A stretch of DNA of 64,000 nt from Burkholderiales bacterium PBB3 (GCA_002256115.1 NKIK01000001.1:124001-188000); one strand, 5' to 3'; positions 25,176 through 34,184 are shown, counted from the stretch's first letter. A program made the numbers and translations. Notes: generated by a model not told the origin, from the letters alone.

Positions 25176-27641
25176 TTACCGCTTCAGTTTGGCAAAGGCT
25201 GAAGCCATAGCCGAGCCGCCGCCCAGGCTGGTGTCTTGGCGGCTGCCTTGTTGGCTGTTGTTTTGCCGCTCGCCGCGCGCTGGGCCTTGGTAGCGGTTGT
25301 CGCCTGCCCGGTCTCCACCACGTGCACCTGTGGGCGCTGCGCCAATCTTCATGGTCAGCGCAATACGCTTACGCGCCACGTCCACTTCGACCACCTGCAC
25401 CTTGACGATGTCGCCGGTTTTGACGACTTCACGCGCGTCGTTGACGAACTTATGGGCTAGTTGGCTCACATGCACCAAGCCGTCCTGGTGCACGCCCAGG
25501 TCGACAAACGCGCCAAACTGGGCGACGTTGCTGACTGTGCCCTCCAGGACCATGCCCTCTTTTAAGTCCTTGATGTCGTCTACGCCGTCGTTAAAGCGCG
25601 CGACCTTGAAGTCCGGACGCGGGTCACGGCCAGGTTTTTCCAGCTCCGTGAAGATGTCTTTGACCGTGATCACGCCAAACTTTTCGTTGGCAAACAGCTC
25701 GGGGCGCAAAGTTTTTAGCATGTCGGCGCGGCCCATGATCTCGGCCACCGGCTTGCCGGTCTTGGCGATGATCTGCTCGATGACGGGGTAGGTTTCTGGG
25801 TGCACACCGGTCATGTCCAGCGGATTGCTGCCGCCGCGGATACGCAGGAAGCCCGCGCTTTGTTCAAAGGTTTTGGCGCCCAGGCCGGTCACCTTCATCA
25901 GGTCTTGGCGGCTACCAAACGCGCCATTGGCCTCGCGCCAGCGCACCACGGCCTTGGCCACAGTGCCAGAGAGGCCCGACACGCGGCTGAGCAAGGGCAC
26001 GCTGGCTGTGTTCAAGTCCACACCCACCGAGTTCACGCAGTCTTCCACCACGGTATCCAGCGTGCGGGCCAGTTCGCTCTGGTTCACATCGTGCTGGTAC
26101 TGGCCCACGCCAATGCTCTTGGGGTCGATCTTCACGAGTTCAGCCAGCGGGTCTTGCAAACGGCGGGCAATCGACGCCGCGCCGCGCAGGCTGACGTCCA
26201 CATCCGGCATCTCTTGGGAGGCAAATTCGCTGGCGGAGTAGACCGAGGCACCTGCTTCGGACACCACGACTTTCTCTATCTTGGCTTCGGGTGCACCCGC
26301 TTGGTCCGCCATCTTGGCCAGCAGCTTGATCAGGTCGCCCGCCAGCTTATCGGTCTCGCGGCTGGCGGTGCCATTGCCAATGGCAATCAGGTTCACGCCA
26401 TGTTTGGCGCAGAGTTTGCCCAGGATGTGCAATGAGCCTTCCCAATCCTTGCGCGGCTCGTGCGGAAACACGGTCGCGGTTTCGACCAGTTTTCCGGTGA
26501 AGTCCACCACCGCAACCTTTACACCGGTGCGGATGCCGGGGTCCAGGCCCATCACGACGCGCGGGCCAGCCGGGGCGGCCAACAGCAGGTCGCGCAGGTT
26601 GTCGGCAAACACTTTGATGGCGACCTTCTCGGCGTCTTCGCGCAGCCGGGTAAACAGGTCGCGCTCGGTGGACATGCTCAGCTTCACCTTCCAGGTCCAG
26701 CCCACGCATTTGCGGATTAAGTCGTCAGCGGCGCGGCCCTGGTGGCTCCAGCCCAGCTTCAGGGCGATGCGGCCTTCTGCCAAAGACACCTGCGGAGTTG
26801 CTCTTGTTTTGATAGCTGCTCCCGCACTATCCACGGCCTGAGCGGCCGATTTGGCACTCAATCCAGGGCTTGATACAGGCTCTGGCAGCACCAATTTGAC
26901 ATCCAGAATGTCCAAAGAGCGCCCACGGAACACAGCCAGCGCGCGGTGGCTGGGCACGCGGCCAATCGGCTCGTCGTAGTCAAAGTAATCACGGAACTTG
27001 GACACATCGGCGTTGTTTTCGTCCTTGCCCTCAGCCAGCTTACTTTGCAACAGGCCTTCCGTCCACAGCCAGGCGCGCAGGTCTTGCACCAGCACCGGGT
27101 CTTCGGCCCAGCGTTCGCTGAGCAAATCGCGTACGCCGTCCAGCACCGCCAGCACGGTACTGAAGTCGGGCTGCTTGTCTTCGCCCTCCACCACCGGGCG
27201 CATGGGCACCACATAGGCCTCGGCCGCCTGAATCGGCACTAGGGTCGGGTTGGCAAACAGCGCATCAGCCAGCGGCTCCAGCCCGGCTTCCTTGGCCAAT
27301 TGGCCTTTGGTGCGGCGTTTGAGTCTGAAAGGCAGGTAAATGTCTTCCACCTCCTGCTTGGTGGCTGCGTTGTGAATGGACACGGTGAGCGCGGGCGTCA
27401 GCTTGCCCTGCTCATCGATCAGCTTGAGGACAGCTTCCTTGCGGTCCGCCAGTTCGCGCAGGTAAGACAGGCGGGTTTCCAGTTCGCGCAGTTGGATGTC
27501 GTCCAGCCCGTCGGTCACCTCTTTGCGGTAGCGGGCAATAAAGGGCACGGTGGCACCACCGTCCAGGAGCTGCACAGCAGCTTCCACTTGGGCGGGGCGG
27601 ATTTTGATTTCTTGCGCGAGCTGCGCGATGATGTTTTGCAT
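25176..27641 (-). CDS. tex: Tex, RNA-binding transcription accessory protein
   Basis: An 821-aa protein with the complete Tex architecture: N-terminal helical region (1-250), YqgF-like nuclease-fold domain with LDPGIRTGVKVAVVD (about 365-490), helix-hairpin-helix repeats (VNTASVPLLSRVSGLS-like, about 535-600), and a C-terminal S1 RNA-binding domain (GMVLEGTVSNVAQFGAFVDLG, about 655-725). The tail is Gly/Arg/Gln-rich. Repeat R1 lies in frame near residues 262-276, encoding [12 protein letters not shown] in a linker. Tex acts in transcription and stress tolerance. It is the first gene of its transcript. Confidence 0.96.
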   Translation of the reverse strand: MQNIIAQLAQEIKIRPAQVEAAVQLLDGGATVPFIARYRKEVTDGLDDIQLRELETRLSYLRELADRKEAVLKLIDEQGKLTPALTVSIHNAATKQEVEDIYLPFRLKRRTKGQLAKEAGLEPLADALFANPTLVPIQAAEAYVVPMRPVVEGEDKQPDFSTVLAVLDGVRDLLSERWAEDPVLVQDLRAWLWTEGLLQSKLAEGKDENNADVSKFRDYFDYDEPIGRVPSHRALAVFRGRSLDILDVKLVLPEPVSSPGLSAKSAAQAVDSAGAAIKTRATPQVSLAEGRIALKLGWSHQGRAADDLIRKCVGWTWKVKLSMSTERDLFTRLREDAEKVAIKVFADNLRDLLLAAPAGPRVVMGLDPGIRTGVKVAVVDFTGKLVETATVFPHEPRKDWEGSLHILGKLCAKHGVNLIAIGNGTASRETDKLAGDLIKLLAKMADQAGAPEAKIEKVVVSEAGASVYSASEFASQEMPDVDVSLRGAASIARRLQDPLAELVKIDPKSIGVGQYQHDVNQSELARTLDTVVEDCVNSVGVDLNTASVPLLSRVSGLSGTVAKAVVRWREANGAFGSRQDLMKVTGLGAKTFEQSAGFLRIRGGSNPLDMTGVHPETYPVIEQIIAKTGKPVAEIMGRADMLKTLRPELFANEKFGVITVKDIFTELEKPGRDPRPDFKVARFNDGVDDIKDLKEGMVLEGTVSNVAQFGAFVDLGVHQDGLVHVSQLAHKFVNDAREVVKTGDIVKVQVVEVDVARKRIALTMKIGAAPTGARGGDRAGDNRYQGPARGERQNNSQQGSRQDTSLGGGSAMASAFAKLKR
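26814..26857 (+). repeat. Dispersed repeat R1, copy 5 (inside tex, antisense orientation)
   Basis: A forward copy lying in the minus-strand tex gene, so the opposite strand is translated ([14 protein letters not shown]). The frame is kept. Confidence 0.88.
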
Positions 27642-27757
27642 GGAAAGATACTGACGCTGACTGGGAAAAGGCGGCCGGATCGAGGTCGAAAGAAGGCCAA
27701 GCGATATTCAAAGGTGACGATTCAAGGGCGGGAGTTTGCCATAGGCAAGCCGACCCA

Positions 27758-28075
27758 CTACCGTAGCAGACGCTGCATCAATACTTCTTTCAAATCCCGC
27801 CGTGCATCCACAATCAGGTGGACATACACCGCATCCTGCCGCACCTCGTAAATCACGCGGTTCACACCGGACAGGATTTGACGGTACTGGGTGAGGTTCA
27901 AGCTCTCAAGTTCAGGCGGAATTCCGCCCAAAAGCGGAAAAGTAGCAAGGTTCTGGATGGACGTTTTGAGCTTGGTGTAGGTGGTTTTCCAAGTGGCGGT
28001 AGAGAAGTTTTTGACGATATAGCCTCGCAGTGCAAGCAGGTCGGCCTGCGCCGACGCCAGAATCAGCACCTTCAT
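27758..28075 (-). CDS. ParE/RelE-type toxin
   Basis: A 105-aa protein with the RelE/ParE fold signatures: an N-terminal ASAQADLLALRGYI helix, a central NLATFPLLGGIP loop and the LSGVNRVIYEV strand. RelE-like catalytic residues are not clear, so a ParE (gyrase-directed) or plain RelE action is open. Start is the ATG at 28075, overlapping the antitoxin stop (ATGA). Second gene of a two-gene unit, the usual order. Confidence 0.88.
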   Translation of the reverse strand: MKVLILASAQADLLALRGYIVKNFSTATWKTTYTKLKTSIQNLATFPLLGGIPPELESLNLTQYRQILSGVNRVIYEVRQDAVYVHLIVDARRDLKEVLMQRLLR

Positions 28076-28344
28076 TCCTGATCGACCTTGTCTAGCTTTG
28101 CGAACACGTCCTTTGCATCGCTGAATTGGCCCTGCTCAATCTCATGGTTGCCCAATGCTAGGATTTTGAGCAGGGCCAGCGTGTTCTCGCGTTCTTCATA
28201 GCTCTTTACGTCGATAACCACCATCGTGGCCTCGCCGTTTTGCGTGATCACCATGGGCTGGCGGCTTTCCGCCAAGTCCTTCACGATCTGGGCGGTGTGG
28301 CTTTTGAGGTAACTGATGGGCTTGATTTGGGTGGAAAAGTTCAT
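28072..28344 (-). CDS. Phd/YefM-type antitoxin
   Basis: A 90-aa protein of the Phd/YefM family: ISYLKSHTAQIVKDLAESRQPMVITQNGEATMVV is the DNA-binding dimer core and the acidic C-terminus is the toxin-binding part. Start is the ATG at 28344. It precedes the ParE/RelE toxin with a 4-bp overlap. Autoregulation is expected through a palindrome about 40 bp upstream. Confidence 0.88.
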   Translation of the reverse strand: MNFSTQIKPISYLKSHTAQIVKDLAESRQPMVITQNGEATMVVIDVKSYEERENTLALLKILALGNHEIEQGQFSDAKDVFAKLDKVDQE

Positions 28345-28381
28345 GTTTTGCCCGATGAGTGCCAAATAGAAGACTAATTTT

Positions 28382-28397
28382 AGACTTAATTCAGTCT
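28382..28397. promoter_or_regulatory. Candidate antitoxin operator
   Basis: AGACT-TAATTC-AGTCT is a short inverted repeat in AT-rich sequence 37 bp upstream of the antitoxin start; a further AGACT lies nearby (28370-28374). The layout fits an autoregulated TA promoter. Confidence 0.5.
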
Positions 28398-28499
28398 TAG
28401 AATATTCCAGGTCATTGGCATAACTAGAATAGCGCGCTCTCAGCCCTCTTGCGCTGCGCTTCCACCTCCAAATTTGCCGCAGCTCCTGCGACCTGACCC

Positions 28500-29291
28500 A
28501 TGAACATTGTTGTCCGTGACGACCTGAAAGCCTACATCGACCCCCTGACACCCGAGGAACACGAGGCCTTGGAGCGCAGCCTTTTGAATGAAGGCTGCCG
28601 CGACGCCCTGGTGCTGTGGGGCGACCTGCTGGTAGACGGCCACAACCGCCATGCCATTTGCCAAAAGCACGGTCTGCCGTTCGAGACGACCCAGAGCAAA
28701 TTATTCAAAGACATTGACGACGTGCACCTGTGGATGATTGAGCAGCACCTGGGGCGGCGCAGCGTGTCTGACTTTCAGCGTGGCGTGCTGGCGCTGCGCA
28801 AGCGCGAAATCTTGGCGCAACGCAAGGCTCAGATGCCCGAGCCGGATGCCTCAGATCCAGCGGATACAGCCGCCGAAGCTCCCGCTCCGGCGGATGCGCT
28901 GCGCACCCGCGAAGACATTGCCAAAGCCGCCCGCCTGAGCAGCAGCCAGGTGGTGCTGATCGAAAAGATACAAAAGCAGGCCGCGCCTGAGGTGGTGGCC
29001 GCCCTGAAATCCGGCAGCATTTCTATCAACGCTGCCGCCGCCGTGGCCAGCCTGCCCGAAGAGGAGCAGCGCGAAGCCGCCTTTGGTGGCACCGAGTTGC
29101 TCAAGCAGGCCGCCAAGCGGGTGCGTGACTCCAAACGCCGAGCCAGGGAAGACAAGGCCACTGATGCCGCTGCGGATGCGGCAACACCCGACAGCCCGCA
29201 AGAACAAATCCGAAGTCTGCAACAGCGCGTGGCTGAGCTGGAGGTGGAGAATGCCGATTTGAAAGCGCGCTTGGCCCAAATGGCCTCTTGA
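28500..29291 (+). CDS. ParB/Srx-fold protein (plasmid-replication/partition related)
   Basis: A 263-aa protein. The N-terminal ParB-like segment reads LTPEEHEALERSLLNEGCRD with the VDGHNRHAICQKHG loop. A helix-turn-helix region follows (REDIAKAARLSSSQV, about 140-165). The C-terminal 45 residues form a heptad-rich coiled coil (EQIRSLQQRVAELEVEN...). Related chromosomal proteins are annotated as plasmid replication/partition related, but no ParA is present here. It diverges from the TA pair across a 155-bp gap. Confidence 0.82.
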   Translation: MNIVVRDDLKAYIDPLTPEEHEALERSLLNEGCRDALVLWGDLLVDGHNRHAICQKHGLPFETTQSKLFKDIDDVHLWMIEQHLGRRSVSDFQRGVLALRKREILAQRKAQMPEPDASDPADTAAEAPAPADALRTREDIAKAARLSSSQVVLIEKIQKQAAPEVVAALKSGSISINAAAAVASLPEEEQREAAFGGTELLKQAAKRVRDSKRRAREDKATDAAADAATPDSPQEQIRSLQQRVAELEVENADLKARLAQMAS

Positions 29292-29317
29292 TCTGCCCCA
29301 TTCACTGCCTAACCCCC

Positions 29318-29596
29318 ATGACCACCGATTCCCTGCTGACCCTAAAGCTGCCCGAGGGCTACACCTTTGCCGACCTGAAACTGCGCCGCTGTGAAGACGA
29401 CGCTATCGATCTGGACATGGACCTGGTCCAGCTGATCTGCAAAATCAACGGCCTGGATTTTCAGAAAGTGCTGCAGAACCCTGGCCCCGTGGTGACCAGT
29501 ATTCTGAGCATTTGGTACAAAACCCACTTGGCAGAAGGCGGTGCGCCCGATGCGTTGATGGAAGAGCTGAAGGCACAGCGGCACACTTTGAATTGA
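29318..29596 (+). CDS. Hypothetical protein, 92 aa
   Basis: The ATG at 29318 lies 26 bp after the ParB-like stop, so the two are probably co-transcribed. The product has a short conserved-looking N-terminal part (LKLPEGYTFADLKLRRCEDD) and a helical C-terminal part. No signal peptide, membrane segment or known motif. Composition matches its neighbours, supporting a real gene, perhaps an accessory partner of the ParB-like protein. Confidence 0.6.
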   Translation: MTTDSLLTLKLPEGYTFADLKLRRCEDDAIDLDMDLVQLICKINGLDFQKVLQNPGPVVTSILSIWYKTHLAEGGAPDALMEELKAQRHTLN

Positions 29597-29614
29597 GACC
29601 TTGACGCTTCTTAA

Positions 29615-29657
29615 GCCAAATGTGGATTTCAGCCCATGGATAGTGCGGGAGCAGCTA
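29615..29657 (-). repeat. Dispersed repeat R1, copy 6 (intergenic)
   Basis: Reverse copy between the 92-aa gene and the DUF1801 gene, with the GATAGTGCGGGAGCAGC end intact. Confidence 0.85.
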
Positions 29658-29679
29658 TTAAATTGAGAGCAATTAAGAC

Positions 29680-30099
29680 TCAGAGCTTCGTTTTCTTCGC
29701 AGGCTTTTTCTTGCCAGCACTGTTAAAAGCTGCCGCCTGACGAATGAGCGCGATGAAGGCAGTTTCGTCCACCTCTTCCCCTTCGTGAATATCGATCGCG
29801 CGGCGCACATTGCCGTCTAGGCTAGCATTGAAGAGGCTGGCCGGGTCGCTCAAGGACGCGCCTTTGGCGAAGGTCAGCTTCACCTTGTCTTTGTAGGATT
29901 CCCCGGTGCAAATGATGCCGTCGTGCGACCACACGGGCGTGCCCATCCACTTCCATTCCTCGATGACATCCGGGTCCGCCTGCTGGATCAGTTGGCGCAT
30001 TCTGCCCAGGGTCGCCCCGCGCCAGCCTCCCAAATCGGAGATGCGTTGGGTGATGAACTCCGTAGCGGTCGACTCGGGGATTGCGTCTAATTTCTTCAT
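29680..30099 (-). CDS. DUF1801-family protein
   Basis: A 139-aa protein with the family pattern: LGRMRQLIQQADPDVIEEWKW, GTPVWSHDGIICTG and KVKLTFAKGASL, ending in a lysine-rich tail (KKKPAKKTKL). DUF1801 proteins are small cytoplasmic proteins without an established activity. The ATG at 30099 is 14 bp after the upstream transporter-like stop on the same strand, so the two are probably co-transcribed. Confidence 0.85.
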   Translation of the reverse strand: MKKLDAIPESTATEFITQRISDLGGWRGATLGRMRQLIQQADPDVIEEWKWMGTPVWSHDGIICTGESYKDKVKLTFAKGASLSDPASLFNASLDGNVRRAIDIHEGEEVDETAFIALIRQAAAFNSAGKKKPAKKTKL

Positions 30100-30113
30100 A
30101 GTCTTTGGCTCGG

Positions 30114-30728
30114 TTATTTGCCTTTGGCAACGGTGGGGTTGGGCATGCCGGCAATCGATTGCCAGATGGACGGACCGGTCCACAGATTGATCGCCCAGCC
30201 GCCAATGCGCCCCAGATGGAGTTTTCTGGCATTGAACTCTCCGGCGGTTGCGGGCTCTAGTTTCTTGAAACCCGCCTGCTGCAGCACGCCCTGCGCGTCG
30301 CTGCCATTGAGGTAGCCAATAGTTTGGTCCTGAATATCTGCCAACGTGCGGGCCTTTGACTTTTCGGGAATGAACACACCGTAGCGGCCCCAACCCACCA
30401 CACCCACCCATTGGTAGCGGGATTCGCGCTCGGGCGTGCGGGTGAAGTTGACGATCATCCCATTGGGGTCTGCCTGGGCTGACAACTGGGCCCTAGCCCA
30501 GGGTTGAAAGCGCCAACTAAAGCGGTGCCCGGTTTTGCGTTCGACCTGCGCCAGCAAGTCCGCATACAACCCCTTGGCACCCTCGCCACTGGGCTCTGCC
30601 AAAGAAGGGAACTCAGTACTGTAGATAGTGAAATCACTTGCCTGCGCTGAACAGGCTGCCATAGCAAACAGCGCGGCTAGCAGCGGCGCAAAGCAGTGTT
30701 GCAATGGGCTAGTGATGGACACGTGCAT
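30114..30728 (-). CDS. Periplasmic substrate-binding protein (family 3-like), C-terminally short
   Basis: A 204-aa protein: a signal peptide (HCFAPLLAALFAMAACSAQA), then the N-terminal lobe of an amino-acid-type binding protein (FTIYSTEFPSLAEP, MIVNFTRTPERESRYQWVG) and a TIGYLNGSDAQGVL segment. GGAG seven bases upstream fixes the ATG at 30728. Most relatives are 240-270 aa; here the protein stops soon after the start of the second lobe, so the last 40-60 residues appear missing. DUF1801 begins 14 bp later, so a deletion joining the two genes is likely. No permease genes adjoin it. Confidence 0.78.
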   Translation of the reverse strand: MHVSITSPLQHCFAPLLAALFAMAACSAQASDFTIYSTEFPSLAEPSGEGAKGLYADLLAQVERKTGHRFSWRFQPWARAQLSAQADPNGMIVNFTRTPERESRYQWVGVVGWGRYGVFIPEKSKARTLADIQDQTIGYLNGSDAQGVLQQAGFKKLEPATAGEFNARKLHLGRIGGWAINLWTGPSIWQSIAGMPNPTVAKGK

Positions 30729-30872
30729 CGTGGGACTCCAGTGGAGGGAGGTATGCAATTCCCCGCATGGCGATGACTTTAATGCAGAAACACGGCGCAA
30801 AAAAAATACGGGGCAGCACCAGGTCTTCCCATCCCTGCTACGCTCAGCCCCCTTTAGTTTTACAGGTGCCCC

Positions 30873-31379
30873 ATGTCCCAAACCATTTACGCCGCGTCTA
30901 TCCCCTTGTTTCAGCAAATGCTGGGCGGCCTGAAGGCCGTGCTGGCCAAGGCCGAAGCCCACGCCACTGAGAAAAACATCGACCCCAACGCCTACCTGCA
31001 GGCACGCCTGTACCCGGATATGTTCCCGCTGCTGCGCCAAGTGCAAATTGCCAGCGACTTTGCCAAGGGTGTAGCCGCCCGCCTGGCCGGTGTTGAAGTG
31101 CCTAAGCTGGACGACAACGAAAAGACCTTTGCCGAACTGCAAACCCGTATCGACACAATCCTGACCTTTATGGGCACGCTGACGGAAGCCCAGTTTGCCG
31201 ATGCCGCTACGCGCGAAATCGTGTTGCAGCCCGGCACACCGAAAGAGCGCCGCTTTGCCGGCCAGGCTTATCTTTTGACCTACGGGCTGCCCCACTTCTT
31301 CTTCCACACCACTACGTCGTACGCCATCTTGCGCCACAACGGTATTGAAGTGGGCAAGAAGGATTACTTGAGCCTTTAG
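30873..31379 (+). CDS. DUF1993-family protein
   Basis: A 168-aa protein with the DUF1993 pattern: LFQQMLGGLKAVLAKAEAHA, a RLYPDMFPLLRQVQIASDFAKG segment and the terminal LPHFFFHTTTSYAILRHNG. The fold is predicted helical and related to DinB-type four-helix bundles, so a thiol-linked or metal-linked role has been suggested, unproven. Its stop overlaps by 4 bp the convergent EEP nuclease gene. Confidence 0.87.
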   Translation: MSQTIYAASIPLFQQMLGGLKAVLAKAEAHATEKNIDPNAYLQARLYPDMFPLLRQVQIASDFAKGVAARLAGVEVPKLDDNEKTFAELQTRIDTILTFMGTLTEAQFADAATREIVLQPGTPKERRFAGQAYLLTYGLPHFFFHTTTSYAILRHNGIEVGKKDYLSL

Positions 31380-32101
31380 GCCTGACTGGTGCGCTCAAGG
31401 TCAAACACCACAGGTAAATGGTCGTTTTCCTTGAGCCAATCGACGGCACTCCCGACTTTCACGCATCGGACTGTCCAGTTTGAGCCTGCAAATCCATAAT
31501 CGATGTGATACGGTTTTTCGGGCTTCCGTTGCATGAAGAATGTCGGTCGTGTTTCCTCGCCTTGCGCTTCGGAAAAATACCGGTGATAGCAGCTCTGTAG
31601 ACCTAGCTCAGAAAGCTCGCGTACAACGTCAGAATGGTTCCACCAGCGATCCCATTCATCCCAAATGGTGTTGCTGTTGAGGTCACCAACGAGCAGAGCT
31701 TCCGGGTGCCGCAAAAACTCGCGGTTGCACTGCAAAAACTTCCATAGCTGACCGATGTATCTAAAGTTCGGTGAATTCGCTTGCTTCGTCCATACCGCCA
31801 GGAGTGGCCAGTTTTCACCCACGGTGCATGGCAAAAATAGCTCGAGTGGCTTTACGTCAATTTCGACGGTCTTCAAACTGATGCCCGCTGAGGCAAACAC
31901 CCCAAGCCCCTTGTGCTTGGACGCCCCCGTCCATAAATAGCTTTCCGCCCACTCGCGGTAGGCTAGGTCTTTGGTACCCATCGGGTCTTCGCACTCTTGG
32001 ACGATGTATACGTCCGCCTGCACCTTCAGCAGGTGGTGCCACTTTTTGCGCAACGCGCCGTTGCAGTTCCAAGTCGCTATGCGGATGGCGGATTTAAGCA
32101 A
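31376..32101 (-). CDS. Endonuclease/exonuclease/phosphatase-family protein
   Basis: A 241-aa EEP-fold enzyme with the expected metal and catalytic residues: ATWNCNG, VQECEDP, GDLNSN, HIDYGF and ENDHLPV. EEP enzymes cleave phosphodiesters in DNA, RNA, inositol phosphates or lipids; the target here is not readable. The gene is visibly more AT-rich than its neighbours and reads convergently with DUF1993, so later acquisition is possible. Confidence 0.85.
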   Translation of the reverse strand: MLKSAIRIATWNCNGALRKKWHHLLKVQADVYIVQECEDPMGTKDLAYREWAESYLWTGASKHKGLGVFASAGISLKTVEIDVKPLELFLPCTVGENWPLLAVWTKQANSPNFRYIGQLWKFLQCNREFLRHPEALLVGDLNSNTIWDEWDRWWNHSDVVRELSELGLQSCYHRYFSEAQGEETRPTFFMQRKPEKPYHIDYGFAGSNWTVRCVKVGSAVDWLKENDHLPVVFDLERTSQA

Positions 32102-32121
32102 GACAAACTGACTTGATTGGC

Positions 32122-33060
32122 TTAGTCCGCCGACACGCGAATATCGCCACCGCTGGTGCGCAGGTTCAGCTTGGGGCCACCAGCATTCACGGTGGCCGAC
32201 AACTTGGTCTTTTGTTTGTTGGTGCTGGAATTGCTCAGCATCAAGTTACTGGTGACCACGTCGCCACCCGATGTGTCCGCCTCTAGGTGAAACCCGGCAT
32301 TGCGCGGCACAGACACCGTGACATTACCGCCCGAGGTGCGCAGCGTCATATCCTGCTGGGGTGCCTCGGTCAGCTTGGCGCTCACATTGCCGCCTGAGGT
32401 ATGCGCGCTCAGCAATTGGGCTGCCGATTGAATGCGGATATCGCCGCCTGAGGTGGACACCGTGGTGGGGCCACCGGCACGGTCGATTTGGATATTGCCA
32501 CCCGAAGTGCTCAGGTTAGCGCGGGCAGTGCCCTCTTTCAGCGTGACATTGCCACCCGATGTTTTGCCATCCAGCTCGCCGTCGATGCGCTCAAACACCA
32601 GATCCCCGCCGCTGGTACGTGCGTTAACCGCGCCTTTGACGGATGCAACCTTGACATTGCCGCCCGAAGTATTGAGCTGGAGATTAAAGGCGCGCGGCAC
32701 GGTGATGGTGTAAGACACCTGCACGGGCGGCCAATTGCCGAACATATTGCCCAGCCGTTTTTCATAGGCGGCGATGGCGGATACCTCATTGCCCTTTTGT
32801 TCCAGGCTCAGACTGAGCTTCTCCAGTGCCTTGTTGGCCGCCTCTTCACTGTTGGCGTCAATCACTTGGGTAACCACAATGCGCACTTCATTGGCATCGT
32901 CGGTTTTGATGGTGATATTGCCGCCTTGGGTCTCTGCATTGAGCCGCCCACCAGGTTGCACAGCAAAGGTTTTTTCTAGGGTGCGGGTGATCTTGGCCTG
33001 GGCCACGGTGGCCAGGCCACTCAAGACAAGTGCGCAGGCCAAGGGGGTCAAAAACTTCAT
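32122..33060 (-). CDS. DUF4097 beta-solenoid-like secreted protein with TSGG repeats
   Basis: A 312-aa protein with a signal peptide (MKFLTPLACALVLSGLATVAQA). From about residue 145 on, a TSGG[ND][VIL] motif recurs nine times at roughly 17-25-residue spacing, with a related TQGGN earlier, the pattern of DUF4097, predicted to wind as a beta-solenoid. Such proteins are called putative adhesins without proof. Start at the ATG at 33060; GGAGCG lies just upstream. The gene stands alone between the EEP nuclease and nitronate monooxygenase genes. Confidence 0.87.
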   Translation of the reverse strand: MKFLTPLACALVLSGLATVAQAKITRTLEKTFAVQPGGRLNAETQGGNITIKTDDANEVRIVVTQVIDANSEEAANKALEKLSLSLEQKGNEVSAIAAYEKRLGNMFGNWPPVQVSYTITVPRAFNLQLNTSGGNVKVASVKGAVNARTSGGDLVFERIDGELDGKTSGGNVTLKEGTARANLSTSGGNIQIDRAGGPTTVSTSGGDIRIQSAAQLLSAHTSGGNVSAKLTEAPQQDMTLRTSGGNVTVSVPRNAGFHLEADTSGGDVVTSNLMLSNSSTNKQKTKLSATVNAGGPKLNLRTSGGDIRVSAD

Positions 33061-33122
33061 GGATTCGCTCCTGGGTTTGGAATAGGTGTGCGGCAGTTTA
33101 GTCGTATCGATATCACCGTTTG

Positions 33123-34184
33123 TTACAACCGACCCGCTAGGTTCAGGGTGAGCTCCGCCGCGCCCATGGGCCTTGCAGCCCAGGCGTTTTGCCCCGCCCA
33201 CAGCGGCGAGAAGTCACCCAGGCCCGCGGCCTCTGCCTTGGCGCGCAGCGGAGCGATACCTCCCGTGGCCAGCGGGAAAGCAGGTGCAGCAGCCGACATC
33301 GGGCCCAGTTCGCGCATCAGCCGGTTGACGATGCCGCGTGCGGGACGGCCCGTGAACAGATTGGTCAGCGCTGTGTCTTTTGCAGCAGGCGACTGCAAGG
33401 CAGCGCGGTGCACTGCGCTGGCGGTAGATTCCGGGCAGAGCAAGTAGGCGGACCCCACTTGGGCGGCAGCAGCACCCAGGTCCAGCATCTCTTGCACATC
33501 GGCAGCGTGCCGTAGTCCGCCAGCTGCAATGACCGGGCACTGCACCTTGGCCACGATTTGTCGCAGCAAAGTGCGCACATCGATCTGCGTGCCCAAGTCG
33601 TCTGACAAAAATAGGCCACGGTGCCCGCCGGCCTCCAAGCCCTGGGCGATGATGACGTCCACGCCCTGCTCTTCCAGCCGCACGGCCTCTGCCAGTGTGG
33701 TGGCCGATGACAGAACCGTTGCGCCCCATGCCTTGGCGGCAGCCAACAACGCGGGGGTGGGCAATCCAAAATGAAAGCTCACTACCGCAGGCCGAAACTC
33801 GGCCAACAAGGCGGCAGCCGTCGCATCAAAAGGCACCCGGCCAGGTCCAGTAGAAATGGTGCTGGGGTCTATGCCTAGCGCGTGGTGGTAGGGCTTTAGC
33901 GCTGCCATCCAGGCTTGCATGCGTGCGGCATCTGGCTCTGGCGGGCTGTGGCAAAAGAAGTTGACGTTGTAGGGCCGCGTGGTACCCGATTGCAGAGCCT
34001 GCAGCTCCGAGCGCAGCGCATCGGGCGTCAGCATGGCGCAGGGTATGGAACCCAGGCCGCCGGCGTTGGACACCGCAATCGCCATGGCGCTGCCTTGTAC
34101 GCCCGCCATGGGGGCCTGGATGATGGGCAAATCCAGGGCAAACGGCAGGCGCTTGGTGGTGGAGAGATATACGGGTTTAGACAT
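33123..34184 (-). CDS. Nitronate monooxygenase (2-nitropropane dioxygenase type)
   Basis: A 353-aa FMN enzyme: PIIQAPMAGVQG at the N-terminus, FHFGLP with the catalytic histidine region, GLEAGGHRG and the phosphate-binding AAGGLRHAADV and GAAAAQVGSAYL segments. The enzyme oxidises nitroalkanes or 3-nitropropionate (P3N). GGAGG seven bases upstream of the ATG at 34184 is a strong ribosome site. It diverges from the HDAC-like gene. Confidence 0.93.
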   Translation of the reverse strand: MSKPVYLSTTKRLPFALDLPIIQAPMAGVQGSAMAIAVSNAGGLGSIPCAMLTPDALRSELQALQSGTTRPYNVNFFCHSPPEPDAARMQAWMAALKPYHHALGIDPSTISTGPGRVPFDATAAALLAEFRPAVVSFHFGLPTPALLAAAKAWGATVLSSATTLAEAVRLEEQGVDVIIAQGLEAGGHRGLFLSDDLGTQIDVRTLLRQIVAKVQCPVIAAGGLRHAADVQEMLDLGAAAAQVGSAYLLCPESTASAVHRAALQSPAAKDTALTNLFTGRPARGIVNRLMRELGPMSAAAPAFPLATGGIAPLRAKAEAAGLGDFSPLWAGQNAWAARPMGAAELTLNLAGRL

